Origin: Synechococcus sp. AG-679-A04
GTDB lineage: Bacteria; Cyanobacteriota; Cyanobacteriia; PCC-6307; Cyanobiaceae
Length of the DNA: 64,000 nucleotides
Direction of reading: 5' to 3'
NCBI GenBank assembly: GCA_003210775.1
Contig: QCUI01000004.1
Coordinates: 1-64,000, forward strand
The notes below the pieces were generated by a model that made no database searches, was not told the origin of the DNA, and saw only the letters and a program-made list of their open reading frames with translations. Made by a program: the position numbers and the translations under genes. Below are positions 39,972-48,938 of the stretch, piece by piece (position 1 is the first letter of the stretch; each line of letters opens with the position of its first letter).

Positions 39972-41595
39972 GACGCAGAATCTCTTCCCGATCTTCGCCT
40001 ACATGATTCTCAGGCAGAAGCTCAAGCAGCTTCAGCTTCTCAAGACGATTGCGTGTGGAGCCATTCATCACAACCAGGTAAACAGACCGGCCCACTTCAA
40101 CAGCTTCCTTGATGGCGTTTTCAAGGGCCAGTGATGCAGTCACTCCGAGATGGGAGACCTCCGTCAGGTCGAACAGAACGGCTTCACAGTCTTCAATGGC
40201 GTTGTGTTCACGGCTGATGGTCTTAGCCACACCGAAGATCATTGGACCGGTGAGCTGGAACAGCAGCAGTCGTCCTGCCGCCTGATCCAGCAGTGCTTGC
40301 TGATCCTCAGGGAGTTCAACGTCATCGTCGGTGGTGCTGATGGTTTTCACACCTCGTGCCTGCAGGGCCGTCATCCGTTCAATGGTGAGCACATTGGCCA
40401 CGAAAACACCGATGAACACGGCCCAGATCAGGTCAACCAGCACGGTGAGTGCGATCACTCCGTAGGTGATGCATGCCGCCTTGATCGAAAGGTGATGAGC
40501 GCGCTGAAGGAAGCTCCAATCGATGATGTCGAAGCCCACCTTCAAAGCGATTCCTGCCAGCACCGCCAGAGGAATCTGCGCTGCCAGCGGCGCTGCTAGC
40601 AGGATCACCAGCATCAGGATCAGGGCCCGGACGATCCCGGACAGGGCCGATCGTCCCCCCGCCTGAATATTGACCACGGTGCCCATCGTGGCTCCGGCAC
40701 CAGGCAGTCCACCGAACAGACCCGACATCACATTGCCGAGTCCCTGGCCAATCAGTTCCTTGTTGGAATCGTGCTCCGTACGGGTAAGGCTGTCTGCCAC
40801 CACCGAGGTGAGCAGGGCATCGATGCATCCCAGCATGCCGAGCACGGCACCATTCACCACCATCAACCGGATCTGATCACCTGAAAAGGTCGGTGGATTG
40901 AAACTGGGAAATTCGGCTGTGAATTCAGGAATCCTGCGCAGTTCAACGTCACCGAAGAGCGTGAGCGACAACAGGGTCCCCACCACGAGAGCCAGAAGCT
41001 GTGGAGGAAAGAACCGCTTCAACTGCTCGGGTGTGAACCAAAGGATCAACAGGGTGATCCCGGCCAGTGCAAACTCAAGAGGCTGAACACCCGAAAACAA
41101 TTCCGGGAGCGAATTCAGGGTCCCGATCACACCGCCGGGAGGGCTGCTCTGTCCCAGAAAGGGAGCGAGCTGCAAGATGACCAGGATCACACCAATCCCG
41201 GACATGAAGCCTGAGATCACCGTGTAGGGCATCATCGTGATGTAGCGGCCCAGACGGAAGATTCCGAACAGGATCTGGAACACGCCAGCCAGCACCACCA
41301 CGGTGAAGGCCATCGCCAGTGCAGTGCCCTTGTCGGGAATCTGGCTTGTAAAACTGAGAATGACGGCGGTGAACACCACCGTCATGGGACCAGTCGGCTC
41401 CGAAATCAGTGTGGGAGTGCCACCGAAGAGCGATGCCACGAGGCCGATGATCACAGCACCCCACAACCCTGCAGCGGCTCCGGCACCGGAGGCCACCCCG
41501 AAGGCAAGGGCCATCGGCAACGCCACAACGGCTGCCGTCACACCACCGAAAACATCCCCGCGAACGTTGCGTGTGCTGATGTGATTCAGAAGCAC
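39934..41595 (-). CDS. bicA: SulP-family transporter, BicA-type bicarbonate transporter
   Basis: NVRGDVFGGVTAAVVALPMALAFGVASGAGAAAGLWGAVIIGL..GGTPTLISEPTGPMTVV; C-terminal STAS domain. Confidence 0.88.
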   Translation of the reverse strand: MLLNHISTRNVRGDVFGGVTAAVVALPMALAFGVASGAGAAAGLWGAVIIGLVASLFGGTPTLISEPTGPMTVVFTAVILSFTSQIPDKGTALAMAFTVVVLAGVFQILFGIFRLGRYITMMPYTVISGFMSGIGVILVILQLAPFLGQSSPPGGVIGTLNSLPELFSGVQPLEFALAGITLLILWFTPEQLKRFFPPQLLALVVGTLLSLTLFGDVELRRIPEFTAEFPSFNPPTFSGDQIRLMVVNGAVLGMLGCIDALLTSVVADSLTRTEHDSNKELIGQGLGNVMSGLFGGLPGAGATMGTVVNIQAGGRSALSGIVRALILMLVILLAAPLAAQIPLAVLAGIALKVGFDIIDWSFLQRAHHLSIKAACITYGVIALTVLVDLIWAVFIGVFVANVLTIERMTALQARGVKTISTTDDDVELPEDQQALLDQAAGRLLLFQLTGPMIFGVAKTISREHNAIEDCEAVLFDLTEVSHLGVTASLALENAIKEAVEVGRSVYLVVMNGSTRNRLEKLKLLELLPENHVGEDREEILRRAVGELPILQEV

Positions 41596-41720
41596 GCCAG
41601 ACCGTTACGAATGTGGCGGAATGCTAATTCCCAGTCAGCTCGACAGCCTGAATCAAGGCGATCTCGGTCGCGTACGCGCATTCGCTGGCATCGCAGAATG
41701 AGGCCAGGCCGCGACGCACG

Positions 41721-42839
41721 ATGCCCGATTTCCTGACATCCGCTATTGAGGTCCTCATCGGGATCGGCCTGTTGTTTGCAGGGGGCGAAGTCTTCGTCCA
41801 GGGAGCGGTAACGCTCTCGCTGATTTTCGGAATCCCTCAACTGGTGATCGGACTCACTGTGGTGTCGATCGGAACCAGCGCTCCAGAGCTGTTCGTGAGT
41901 ATCAATTCCGTTTTGCGTGGATTGGATTCCCTGGCCGTTAGCAACGTGGTGGGCAGCAACATCTTCAATGTGATGGTGGTGCTGGGCAGCAGTGCTGTGG
42001 TGATGCCACTGCGCGTCGAAAGCCGCCTCGTTCGCAGGGATGTGCCGGTAATGATCGCGGTGTCCGCGGCGGTCTGGGGCATGGCATCGGCGGGGAGGGT
42101 GACCTGGCAATCGGGCGTAGCACTACTGCTCGCACTGCTGATCAACTCAATCTGGGAAATCCGCACAGCCCGAGAAGAGCCAGCAGGCGTTGAAGGAGCA
42201 GAACCCGATGTGAATCCCGACCAGGGCAAGCACGGCATCCTGAAAGCAGTGTTGTCACTTTTACTCGGAATTCTGCTTCTGGGTGTGGGGTCGCGGGTTC
42301 TCGTCAGCGGTGCCAGCGGTGCCGCTACCTATTTGGGAGTGAGTGAAGCTGTGATTGGACTCACGATCGTGTCCGCCGGCACCTCCATGCCGGAACTGAT
42401 CACGTCGCTGGTGGCCGCCATCAAGGGCCGAACCGATCTGGCGATCGGCAATGTTGTGGGCAGCAACCTGCTCAACCATCTGCTCGTGCTGGGCGCCAGT
42501 TCACTGGCCGCCGCTGGAGCCGGCGGTTTACAGGTGAGTCCCATGCTGATTCAGCGCGACATGCCGGTCATGGTGCTAACAGCACTGGCTTGCATGCCCA
42601 TCTTCTGGACCAAAGGCCGGATCACCCGTCTGGAGGGTGGAATCCTTCTGGCCCTCTACGTGTTTTATGTGGTGGATCAGGTGCTGCCCCGCACGCTGCC
42701 CACTTGGCAGGACGAATTCCGACTGGTGATGCTTTGCCTCGTGGTTCCCGCTGTGATTGTCGTGATTGTTGTTCAGGCTGGGCTGTACTGGAGACAGCTG
42801 CAACGCAAACGACTCAAAGAGCCCAATGAGCTGAGCTGA
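41721..42839 (+). CDS. Calcium/sodium antiporter (CaCA family)
   Basis: Two alpha-repeats: VVSIGTSAPELFVSI..NVVGSNIFN and IVSAGTSMPELITSL..NVVGSNLLN. Confidence 0.93.
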   Translation: MPDFLTSAIEVLIGIGLLFAGGEVFVQGAVTLSLIFGIPQLVIGLTVVSIGTSAPELFVSINSVLRGLDSLAVSNVVGSNIFNVMVVLGSSAVVMPLRVESRLVRRDVPVMIAVSAAVWGMASAGRVTWQSGVALLLALLINSIWEIRTAREEPAGVEGAEPDVNPDQGKHGILKAVLSLLLGILLLGVGSRVLVSGASGAATYLGVSEAVIGLTIVSAGTSMPELITSLVAAIKGRTDLAIGNVVGSNLLNHLLVLGASSLAAAGAGGLQVSPMLIQRDMPVMVLTALACMPIFWTKGRITRLEGGILLALYVFYVVDQVLPRTLPTWQDEFRLVMLCLVVPAVIVVIVVQAGLYWRQLQRKRLKEPNELS

Positions 42840-42952
42840 ACTGAGCTCAGCTGAACCACAAGAGCTCGGCTCGAGAGACATGTCACAGCATCAGCAGAAT
42901 TCGTTCACGAAAGGATGACCGCACCCTGAAAGCTGTTCATCCTTAGAGGGAG

Positions 42953-43468
42953 TTGCGCGGCTTGCCGATGCTCGAGCTGCTTCCACCTCTCAACGACAAG
43001 AATCTTCCCTGGCTGGATGTTATCCATCCAATCATCGTGCACTTCGTGATCGCGATGGCGCTGATCACAGTTGTGTTCGATTTAGTCGGCGTTATTACAC
43101 GAAGACGCAACCTCTTCGAGGTGAGCTTCTGGAATCTTCTGGTGGCGACCATTGCAATCTTCGTCGCCATCATTTTCGGTCAGATCGAAGCGGGCCTGGC
43201 CAGCCCCTACGGAGCAGCTCGCGACATCCTCAACTATCACAGCACCATCGGCTGGTCCCTAGCGGGTGTGCTTGGCCTGTTCACAGGATGGCGCTATGTG
43301 GTCCGACAGCAGGACCCCACTCGACTGCCTGCAGGGTTCCTTGTGCTTGATGGCGTGCTCGCCACGCTGGTGTTCTGCCAGGTGTATCTGGGCGACATGC
43401 TCGTTTGGGTCTACGGGCTTCACACCGTGCCGGTCGTCGACGCCATCCGTAGTGGAGCGGTGTCATGA
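42953..43468 (+). CDS. DUF2231 membrane protein
   Basis: VIHPIIVHFVIAMALITVVFDLVGV; first of a tandem pair. Confidence 0.8.
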   Translation: MRGLPMLELLPPLNDKNLPWLDVIHPIIVHFVIAMALITVVFDLVGVITRRRNLFEVSFWNLLVATIAIFVAIIFGQIEAGLASPYGAARDILNYHSTIGWSLAGVLGLFTGWRYVVRQQDPTRLPAGFLVLDGVLATLVFCQVYLGDMLVWVYGLHTVPVVDAIRSGAVS

Positions 43469-44100
43469 ACGCCACGATCCCGTTGCCAATGATGGCGATC
43501 CCCTCTCCCATCAACGAGATCGTCGATCAGCTCGGTGCCAATGATCTCCCCTACACGATTCCGATTCACCCGAACCTGGTTCATTTCACGATCGGCTTGT
43601 TTGCGATCGGAATCGCTTTCGACTTCGCCGGTGCGTTCTATCCACTGGAAAAAAGGATCTTCCGTTTCCTGGCGCTGCCAGTAACGCGCACCGGCTTCCA
43701 TGACGTGGGCTGGTACAACGTTCTCGCCTGCAGCGTGATCACTTTTTTCACAGTGGCCGCAGGCTTCTTTGAAATGCTTCTGGCCGTGCCGCTGCCGGGC
43801 ATTCATAGCGTCATTGGCCAGAACGCCATCGACACCATGCTCTGGCATGCAATCGGAGGCGTAGCCCTGTTGCTGATCATCGTGGCGATGACCATCTGGC
43901 GGGGCTACCAGCGCTTCGCCTGGCGGAAGGACCTGGGTCGCCAGGTGACCTGGCTGTATCTCGCCTGCGGGGCCGTCATCCTTTTAGTGATGGGTGTTCA
44001 TGGAAGCCTTGGTGCCTGGCTCGCCAGTGAATTTGGCGTGCACATCACAGCTGATCAGCTGCTTGCAGCCGGAGCGGATCTCAAGGAGGCACTGCCATGA
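43465..44100 (+). CDS. DUF2231 membrane protein
   Basis: IPIHPNLVHFTIGLFAIGIAFDFAGA; ATGA overlaps on both sides. Confidence 0.8.
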   Translation: MNATIPLPMMAIPSPINEIVDQLGANDLPYTIPIHPNLVHFTIGLFAIGIAFDFAGAFYPLEKRIFRFLALPVTRTGFHDVGWYNVLACSVITFFTVAAGFFEMLLAVPLPGIHSVIGQNAIDTMLWHAIGGVALLLIIVAMTIWRGYQRFAWRKDLGRQVTWLYLACGAVILLVMGVHGSLGAWLASEFGVHITADQLLAAGADLKEALP

Positions 44101-45044
44101 CATCCACTCGCCAAAGCCCGAAAAAGGGACTGCCGCTCAGGCTGCTGGCCGTGATCCTGGTCTCTGTGGCACTGGATGCTGCGGTGAGTTTCCAGGTCTC
44201 GCGCTGGGCCTATGGCTGGCTACCAGTGCCCGCATCCACAGCTGCGCCCTATGTGGATGATCTGTTCAGCCTTGAGGTCGGCATCGGCGCCTTCGTGTTC
44301 ATCGGCTGCGTGGGATTCATTATCTGGTCGTTGTTATTTAGTCGCGCTGAGAAGTACGACGAAAGTGATGGTCTTCCGATTGAAGGCAACACCAAACTTG
44401 AAATCACCTGGACGGTGATCCCCTTTGTGATCGTCATGGCGCTGGCCTTCTATTCGATCCATGTGAACGAGAAGCTTGCCTCGCTCGGGCCCAAGCAGAA
44501 GTACGACGTCGCCCTCAATCAGTCCCCCGATGCTGTCGCCACCTTGGATGCTCGTCGCGACATCGGACCGATCGAGGTGATTTCCAGGCAATGGTCCTGG
44601 GAATTCGTTTACCCCGATGGTGTGCGTAGTTCGGAACTTCACCTACCACTCAATCAGCGCGCCAACTTCCTGTTGATTTCCAAAGACGTTCTGCACAGCT
44701 TCTACATCCCAGCATTCCGCCTCAAGCAAGACATCATTCCAGGAAGCGTGATCTCCTACAGCATCACGCCCACCCGTGAGGGTCGCTTCAGGCTGCGCGA
44801 CGCCATGTTTAGCGGCGCTTACTTCTCCAATAACCAGACCGACGTGATTGTCGAGTCGGAAGAGGAGTACGCCTCCTGGCTAACCCAAACGGCGAAGCGA
44901 CCACTGGTCCAGGGCCTCAGCCCAGGCACCCCTCTTTACGAAAAACGTCTCAAGGACGGCGACCGTGGATGGGCAACCGTTCCGCCAGCTCCTCCACCGA
45001 TGGTCAACGACCCCGGCAACCCCGAAGCGCCCCACGACGCCTGA
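44097..45044 (+). CDS. ctaC: Cytochrome c oxidase subunit II-like (ARTO type, CuA ligands missing)
   Basis: LEITWTVIPFVIVMALAF, SRQWSWEFVYPDG, VLHSFYIPAFRLKQDIIPG, but RLRDAMFSGAYFSN in place of CxExC. Confidence 0.9.
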   Translation: MTSTRQSPKKGLPLRLLAVILVSVALDAAVSFQVSRWAYGWLPVPASTAAPYVDDLFSLEVGIGAFVFIGCVGFIIWSLLFSRAEKYDESDGLPIEGNTKLEITWTVIPFVIVMALAFYSIHVNEKLASLGPKQKYDVALNQSPDAVATLDARRDIGPIEVISRQWSWEFVYPDGVRSSELHLPLNQRANFLLISKDVLHSFYIPAFRLKQDIIPGSVISYSITPTREGRFRLRDAMFSGAYFSNNQTDVIVESEEEYASWLTQTAKRPLVQGLSPGTPLYEKRLKDGDRGWATVPPAPPPMVNDPGNPEAPHDA

Positions 45045-45049
45045 CCCCG

Positions 45050-46738
45050 ATGACCAGCACCAAATACGACCCCAGGGTGCTCAAGGCGCCCCACCCAGTC
45101 CCAGGCGCTCCCGACAACTGGAAGCGCTTCTTGAGTTTCAACACCGACGCGAAAGTGATCGGGATTCAGTACATCGGGCTGTCACTTTTCTTCCTGCTCG
45201 TGGGAGGCCTGCTTGCCATGGTCATGCGCGGTGAATTGATCACTCCGCCGGCGGATCTGGTTGACCCCAGTGTTTACAACGGGCTTTACACGATGCACGG
45301 AACGGTGATGCTGTTCCTGTTTCTGTTCCCGGTCCTGAACGGATTCAACAACCTGTTGATCCCCACCATGATCGGGGCCCCAGACATGGCCTTCCCAAAA
45401 CTGAACGCTGCAGCCTTCTGGTTGGTGCCCGTCTTTGCTGTGGTGCTGCTGAGCAGCTTCTTCATACCTGGAGGACCAGCCTCATCGGGGTGGTGGTCCT
45501 ATCCACCAGTCAGCATTCAGAACCCTCTGGGCCACCTGATCAACGGAGAATTCCTCTGGATTCTGGCGGTAGCGATCTCCGGAGTCTCATCAATCATGGG
45601 TGCCATCAACTTCGTCACCACGATCATCCGCATGCGGGCTCCAGGGATGGGCTTCTTCAAAATGCCCGTGTTCGTGTGGACAGCATGGGCAGCTCAGACC
45701 CTTCAGCTCATCGGTCTGCCAGCACTCACTGGAGGCGCCATCATGCTGCTGTTCGATCTCAGTTTCGGAACCAGCTTCTTTCGACCTGAAGGAGGAGGAG
45801 ATCCAGTGCTTTACCAGCACTTTTTCTGGTTCTATTCACATCCAGCGGTTTACGTGATGGTGCTGCCGGTGTTCGGCATCTTCTCGGAGGTCATCACGGT
45901 TTATTCACGCAAACCTCTCTTCGGCTACAAGTTTGTAGCACTGGCCTCTTTCATCATCACCTTCCTGGGCCTGATTGTCTGGGTGCATCACATGTTCTAT
46001 ACGGGCACTCCGCAGTGGATGCGCAATCTGGTGATGATCACGACCATGCTGATCGCCGTTCCCACAGGAGTGAAGGTGTTCGCCTGGCTGGGAACACTCT
46101 GGGGAGCGAAGATCCGTCTCACCACTCCTATGTTGTTCGTTCTGGGTGGACTGGTGAATTTCATCTTCGGAGGCATTACCGGAGTCATGCTGGGCACGGT
46201 TCCGATCGACATCCATGTCGGCAACACCTATTTCGTTGTCGCCCATTTCCACTACATTATCTTCAACACGATTGGATTCGGAATCTTCGCCGGTATCTAT
46301 CATTGGTTCCCAAAATTCACCGGCCGGATGTACTACGAAGGTCTGGGGAAAATCCACTTCACCCTTACATTTATTGGGGCAACCCTCAACTGGCTCCCCC
46401 TGCACTGGGCCGGCCTTTATGGCATGCCACGTCGCGTCGCCTCTTACGACCCGGAATTCGCCCTCTGGAATGTGATTGCCAGTATTGGGGCTTTCATGCT
46501 GGGTGTGGCCTCCATTCCCTTCATTCTCAATATCGTCAGCTCCTGGGCGAGGGGAGCGAAAGCCCCCGCCAATCCCTGGAGAGCCATTGGCCTGGAGTGG
46601 TTGCTTCCCTCACCCCCTCCTGCAGAGAATTTTGAAGACGATATTCCCACTGTGATCAGTGAGCCCTATGGCTACGGCCTGGGCAAACCCCTTGTCGAAG
46701 ACGAGGAGTTCTACGTCCGACGCTCCATGGAGGCCTGA
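45050..46738 (+). CDS. ctaD: Cytochrome c oxidase subunit I (A2-type haem-copper oxidase)
   Basis: FWFYSHPAVYVMVLPVFG, VWVHHMFYTG, VVAHFHYI. Confidence 0.95.
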   Translation: MTSTKYDPRVLKAPHPVPGAPDNWKRFLSFNTDAKVIGIQYIGLSLFFLLVGGLLAMVMRGELITPPADLVDPSVYNGLYTMHGTVMLFLFLFPVLNGFNNLLIPTMIGAPDMAFPKLNAAAFWLVPVFAVVLLSSFFIPGGPASSGWWSYPPVSIQNPLGHLINGEFLWILAVAISGVSSIMGAINFVTTIIRMRAPGMGFFKMPVFVWTAWAAQTLQLIGLPALTGGAIMLLFDLSFGTSFFRPEGGGDPVLYQHFFWFYSHPAVYVMVLPVFGIFSEVITVYSRKPLFGYKFVALASFIITFLGLIVWVHHMFYTGTPQWMRNLVMITTMLIAVPTGVKVFAWLGTLWGAKIRLTTPMLFVLGGLVNFIFGGITGVMLGTVPIDIHVGNTYFVVAHFHYIIFNTIGFGIFAGIYHWFPKFTGRMYYEGLGKIHFTLTFIGATLNWLPLHWAGLYGMPRRVASYDPEFALWNVIASIGAFMLGVASIPFILNIVSSWARGAKAPANPWRAIGLEWLLPSPPPAENFEDDIPTVISEPYGYGLGKPLVEDEEFYVRRSMEA

Positions 46739-46741
46739 TCC

Positions 46742-47347
46742 ATGACCAGCACAAATGCTGATCTGCCGCTGAAGCACGTTCCCGGACACATCAAGCACGA
46801 CGGGCACAATCTCACTGGCTTCATCATTTTCCTCTGCTCGGAAAGCATCATCTTCCTGGCATTTTTTGTTGGTTATGCACTACTGAAAATCACCAGTCCT
46901 GAATGGCTACCGGAGGGTGTCGAAGGCCTCGAGACAAGAATGCCTCTGATCAATACGGTCATTCTTGTGAGCTCCAGCTTTGTTGCCTACTTCGCAGAGG
47001 TCTATCTACATAAGAAAAATCTCTGGGGATTTCGGGCCATGTGGCTACTCACGATGGCCATGGGCAGCTACTTCGTCTATGGGCAGTATGTCGAATGGTC
47101 AGAGCTGGCCTTCAGCTTGAGCAGTGGAGTTTTTGGGGGAACGTTCTATTTGCTGACCGGTTTTCACGGCCTGCATGTCATCACGGGAATCCTGCTGATG
47201 GGCTTGATGCTGGCGCGTTCCTTCAGTCCCAATAACTACGATAAGGGAGAGATGGGTGTCACAGCAGTGAGCCTGTTCTGGCATTTCGTGGATGTGATCT
47301 GGATCATTCTTTATGTGCTGATTTATGTGTGGCAGCGAACCAGCTGA
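46742..47347 (+). CDS. ctaE: Cytochrome c oxidase subunit III
   Basis: GFIIFLCSESIIFLAFFVGY, GFHGLHVITGILL, SLFWHFVDVIWIILY. Confidence 0.93.
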   Translation: MTSTNADLPLKHVPGHIKHDGHNLTGFIIFLCSESIIFLAFFVGYALLKITSPEWLPEGVEGLETRMPLINTVILVSSSFVAYFAEVYLHKKNLWGFRAMWLLTMAMGSYFVYGQYVEWSELAFSLSSGVFGGTFYLLTGFHGLHVITGILLMGLMLARSFSPNNYDKGEMGVTAVSLFWHFVDVIWIILYVLIYVWQRTS

Positions 47348-47389
47348 TCGCCGTCTGAATCACTCAGTTCTCAACGACATCAGCCACTC

Positions 47390-48880
47390 ATGATCATCGA
47401 CGACAGCCATTACGACATCATCATTATCGGGAGTGGTGCGGGAGGAGGCACTCTGGCGGGTTCCCTCAGCCGCGAAGGTCGCAGTGTGCTTCTGCTCGAG
47501 CGGGGAGAAGCCATGGAAGCCGGATGGCAAAAGCGTCCGCGTGTCAAGGATGAAGTTTGGTTTGGGCCCGATGGGGATCCCTTTTCACCGCAGACTTTTT
47601 ACGCCCTAGGCGGCAATACCAAAATCTGGGGAGCCGTGCTCGAGCGCATGCGCGAAAAGGATTTCACCGACCTGCCTTTGCAAGAGGGGGTTTCACCGGC
47701 ATGGCCCTTCGATTACAACCATCTAGCTCCTTACTACGACCAGGCTGAGGCGATTTATCGGGTTCATGGCAAAGCTGGTGTCGATCCCACAGAACCAACA
47801 CGCAGCAAAGGATTTGACCAATCACCGCGCCCGGTGATGCCATTCCTGGAAGAGCTGCGGGAAGGGCTGCTGCGCCAGGGTTGTCAACCCTATGAACTAC
47901 CTCTCAGTTGGTCAGACAATGAAGAAAATCCAGTTGGCGATGCGGAGGTCTGTGGACTAGCGACTGCCGACACAGGCAATCTAGAGATCCGCTACAAGGC
48001 AAAAGCTCTCAGGCTGCATGTGAGTCCCAGTGGACGGGAGGTGAAGAAGGTTGAGGCGGATGTCAACGGGGAGATCTGGTTGTTTTCCTCGGATCTGGTC
48101 GTGCTGGCTGCCGGTGCGATCAATACGCCGGCCATCCTGCTGCGGTCGGGCAATGAACGTCACCCCCGCGGTCTGAGCAACCAGTCGGACCAGGTAGGCA
48201 GAAACCTGATGAACGTTCAGATCACCTCGATCCTGCAGCGTTCCGCGGCACCCAACAGCGGTCTCTATGCACGGTCTTATGGAGTGAACGACTACTACTG
48301 GGGAGATAAAAATGTGAGCTTTCCATTAGGACACATTCAGGCCGCTGGAGGTGTGCTTCAGGACGCACTGTTCGCCGAATCACCACCTGTTCTGTCGCTG
48401 ATTAGCAAACTGATCCCGAGCTTTGGGATCAAACGTCTCGCCTCCCGGACGGTGGCCTGGTGGGCCATGACCGAAGTACTTCCCGATCAGGAGAACAGGA
48501 TCTGGCTGAACAAGGAGCAGATCCGCATCAATTACCTCCACAACAATCGTGAAGCCCATGACCGACTGGTTTACAGATGGATCGATACACTCAAATCCGT
48601 GGAGGCAGACCCATACACCAAGGTGGTCACGTCAGAGCCCGTTCATCCCCGCGGTGAAGCCCCTCTCAGCGTTGTTGGCTTTGCCTGCGGCACCTGCCGC
48701 ATGGGCGAAGATCCCGCCGTATCCGTTGTAGATGCAACTGGAAAGTGCCATGAGCTCGACAACGTCTACATCGCCGACAGCAGTGTGTTCCCAAGCTGCC
48801 CAAGCGTGGGACCGGGTCTCACCACCATCGCCCTGGCACTGCGCATGGCAGAGACACTTCACCAAAGGCTTCACAACTAA
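47390..48880 (+). CDS. GMC-family FAD-dependent oxidoreductase
   Basis: DIIIIGSGAGGGTLAGSLSREGRSVLLLERG; C-terminal GFACGTCRMG..VVDATGKCHELDNVYIADSSVFPSCPSVGPGLTTIALALR. Confidence 0.92.
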   Translation: MIIDDSHYDIIIIGSGAGGGTLAGSLSREGRSVLLLERGEAMEAGWQKRPRVKDEVWFGPDGDPFSPQTFYALGGNTKIWGAVLERMREKDFTDLPLQEGVSPAWPFDYNHLAPYYDQAEAIYRVHGKAGVDPTEPTRSKGFDQSPRPVMPFLEELREGLLRQGCQPYELPLSWSDNEENPVGDAEVCGLATADTGNLEIRYKAKALRLHVSPSGREVKKVEADVNGEIWLFSSDLVVLAAGAINTPAILLRSGNERHPRGLSNQSDQVGRNLMNVQITSILQRSAAPNSGLYARSYGVNDYYWGDKNVSFPLGHIQAAGGVLQDALFAESPPVLSLISKLIPSFGIKRLASRTVAWWAMTEVLPDQENRIWLNKEQIRINYLHNNREAHDRLVYRWIDTLKSVEADPYTKVVTSEPVHPRGEAPLSVVGFACGTCRMGEDPAVSVVDATGKCHELDNVYIADSSVFPSCPSVGPGLTTIALALRMAETLHQRLHN

Positions 48881-48938
48881 TCCTGGGACGACTACGATCA
48901 TGCGCTGATCAGCTCATCCAGAAGCAGTTTTTTCGCCA

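Noticed and set aside
45905-46405. 166-aa minus-strand ORF opposite ctaD
   Set aside because: Antisense to invariant oxidase core; composition typical of reverse-frame artefacts.
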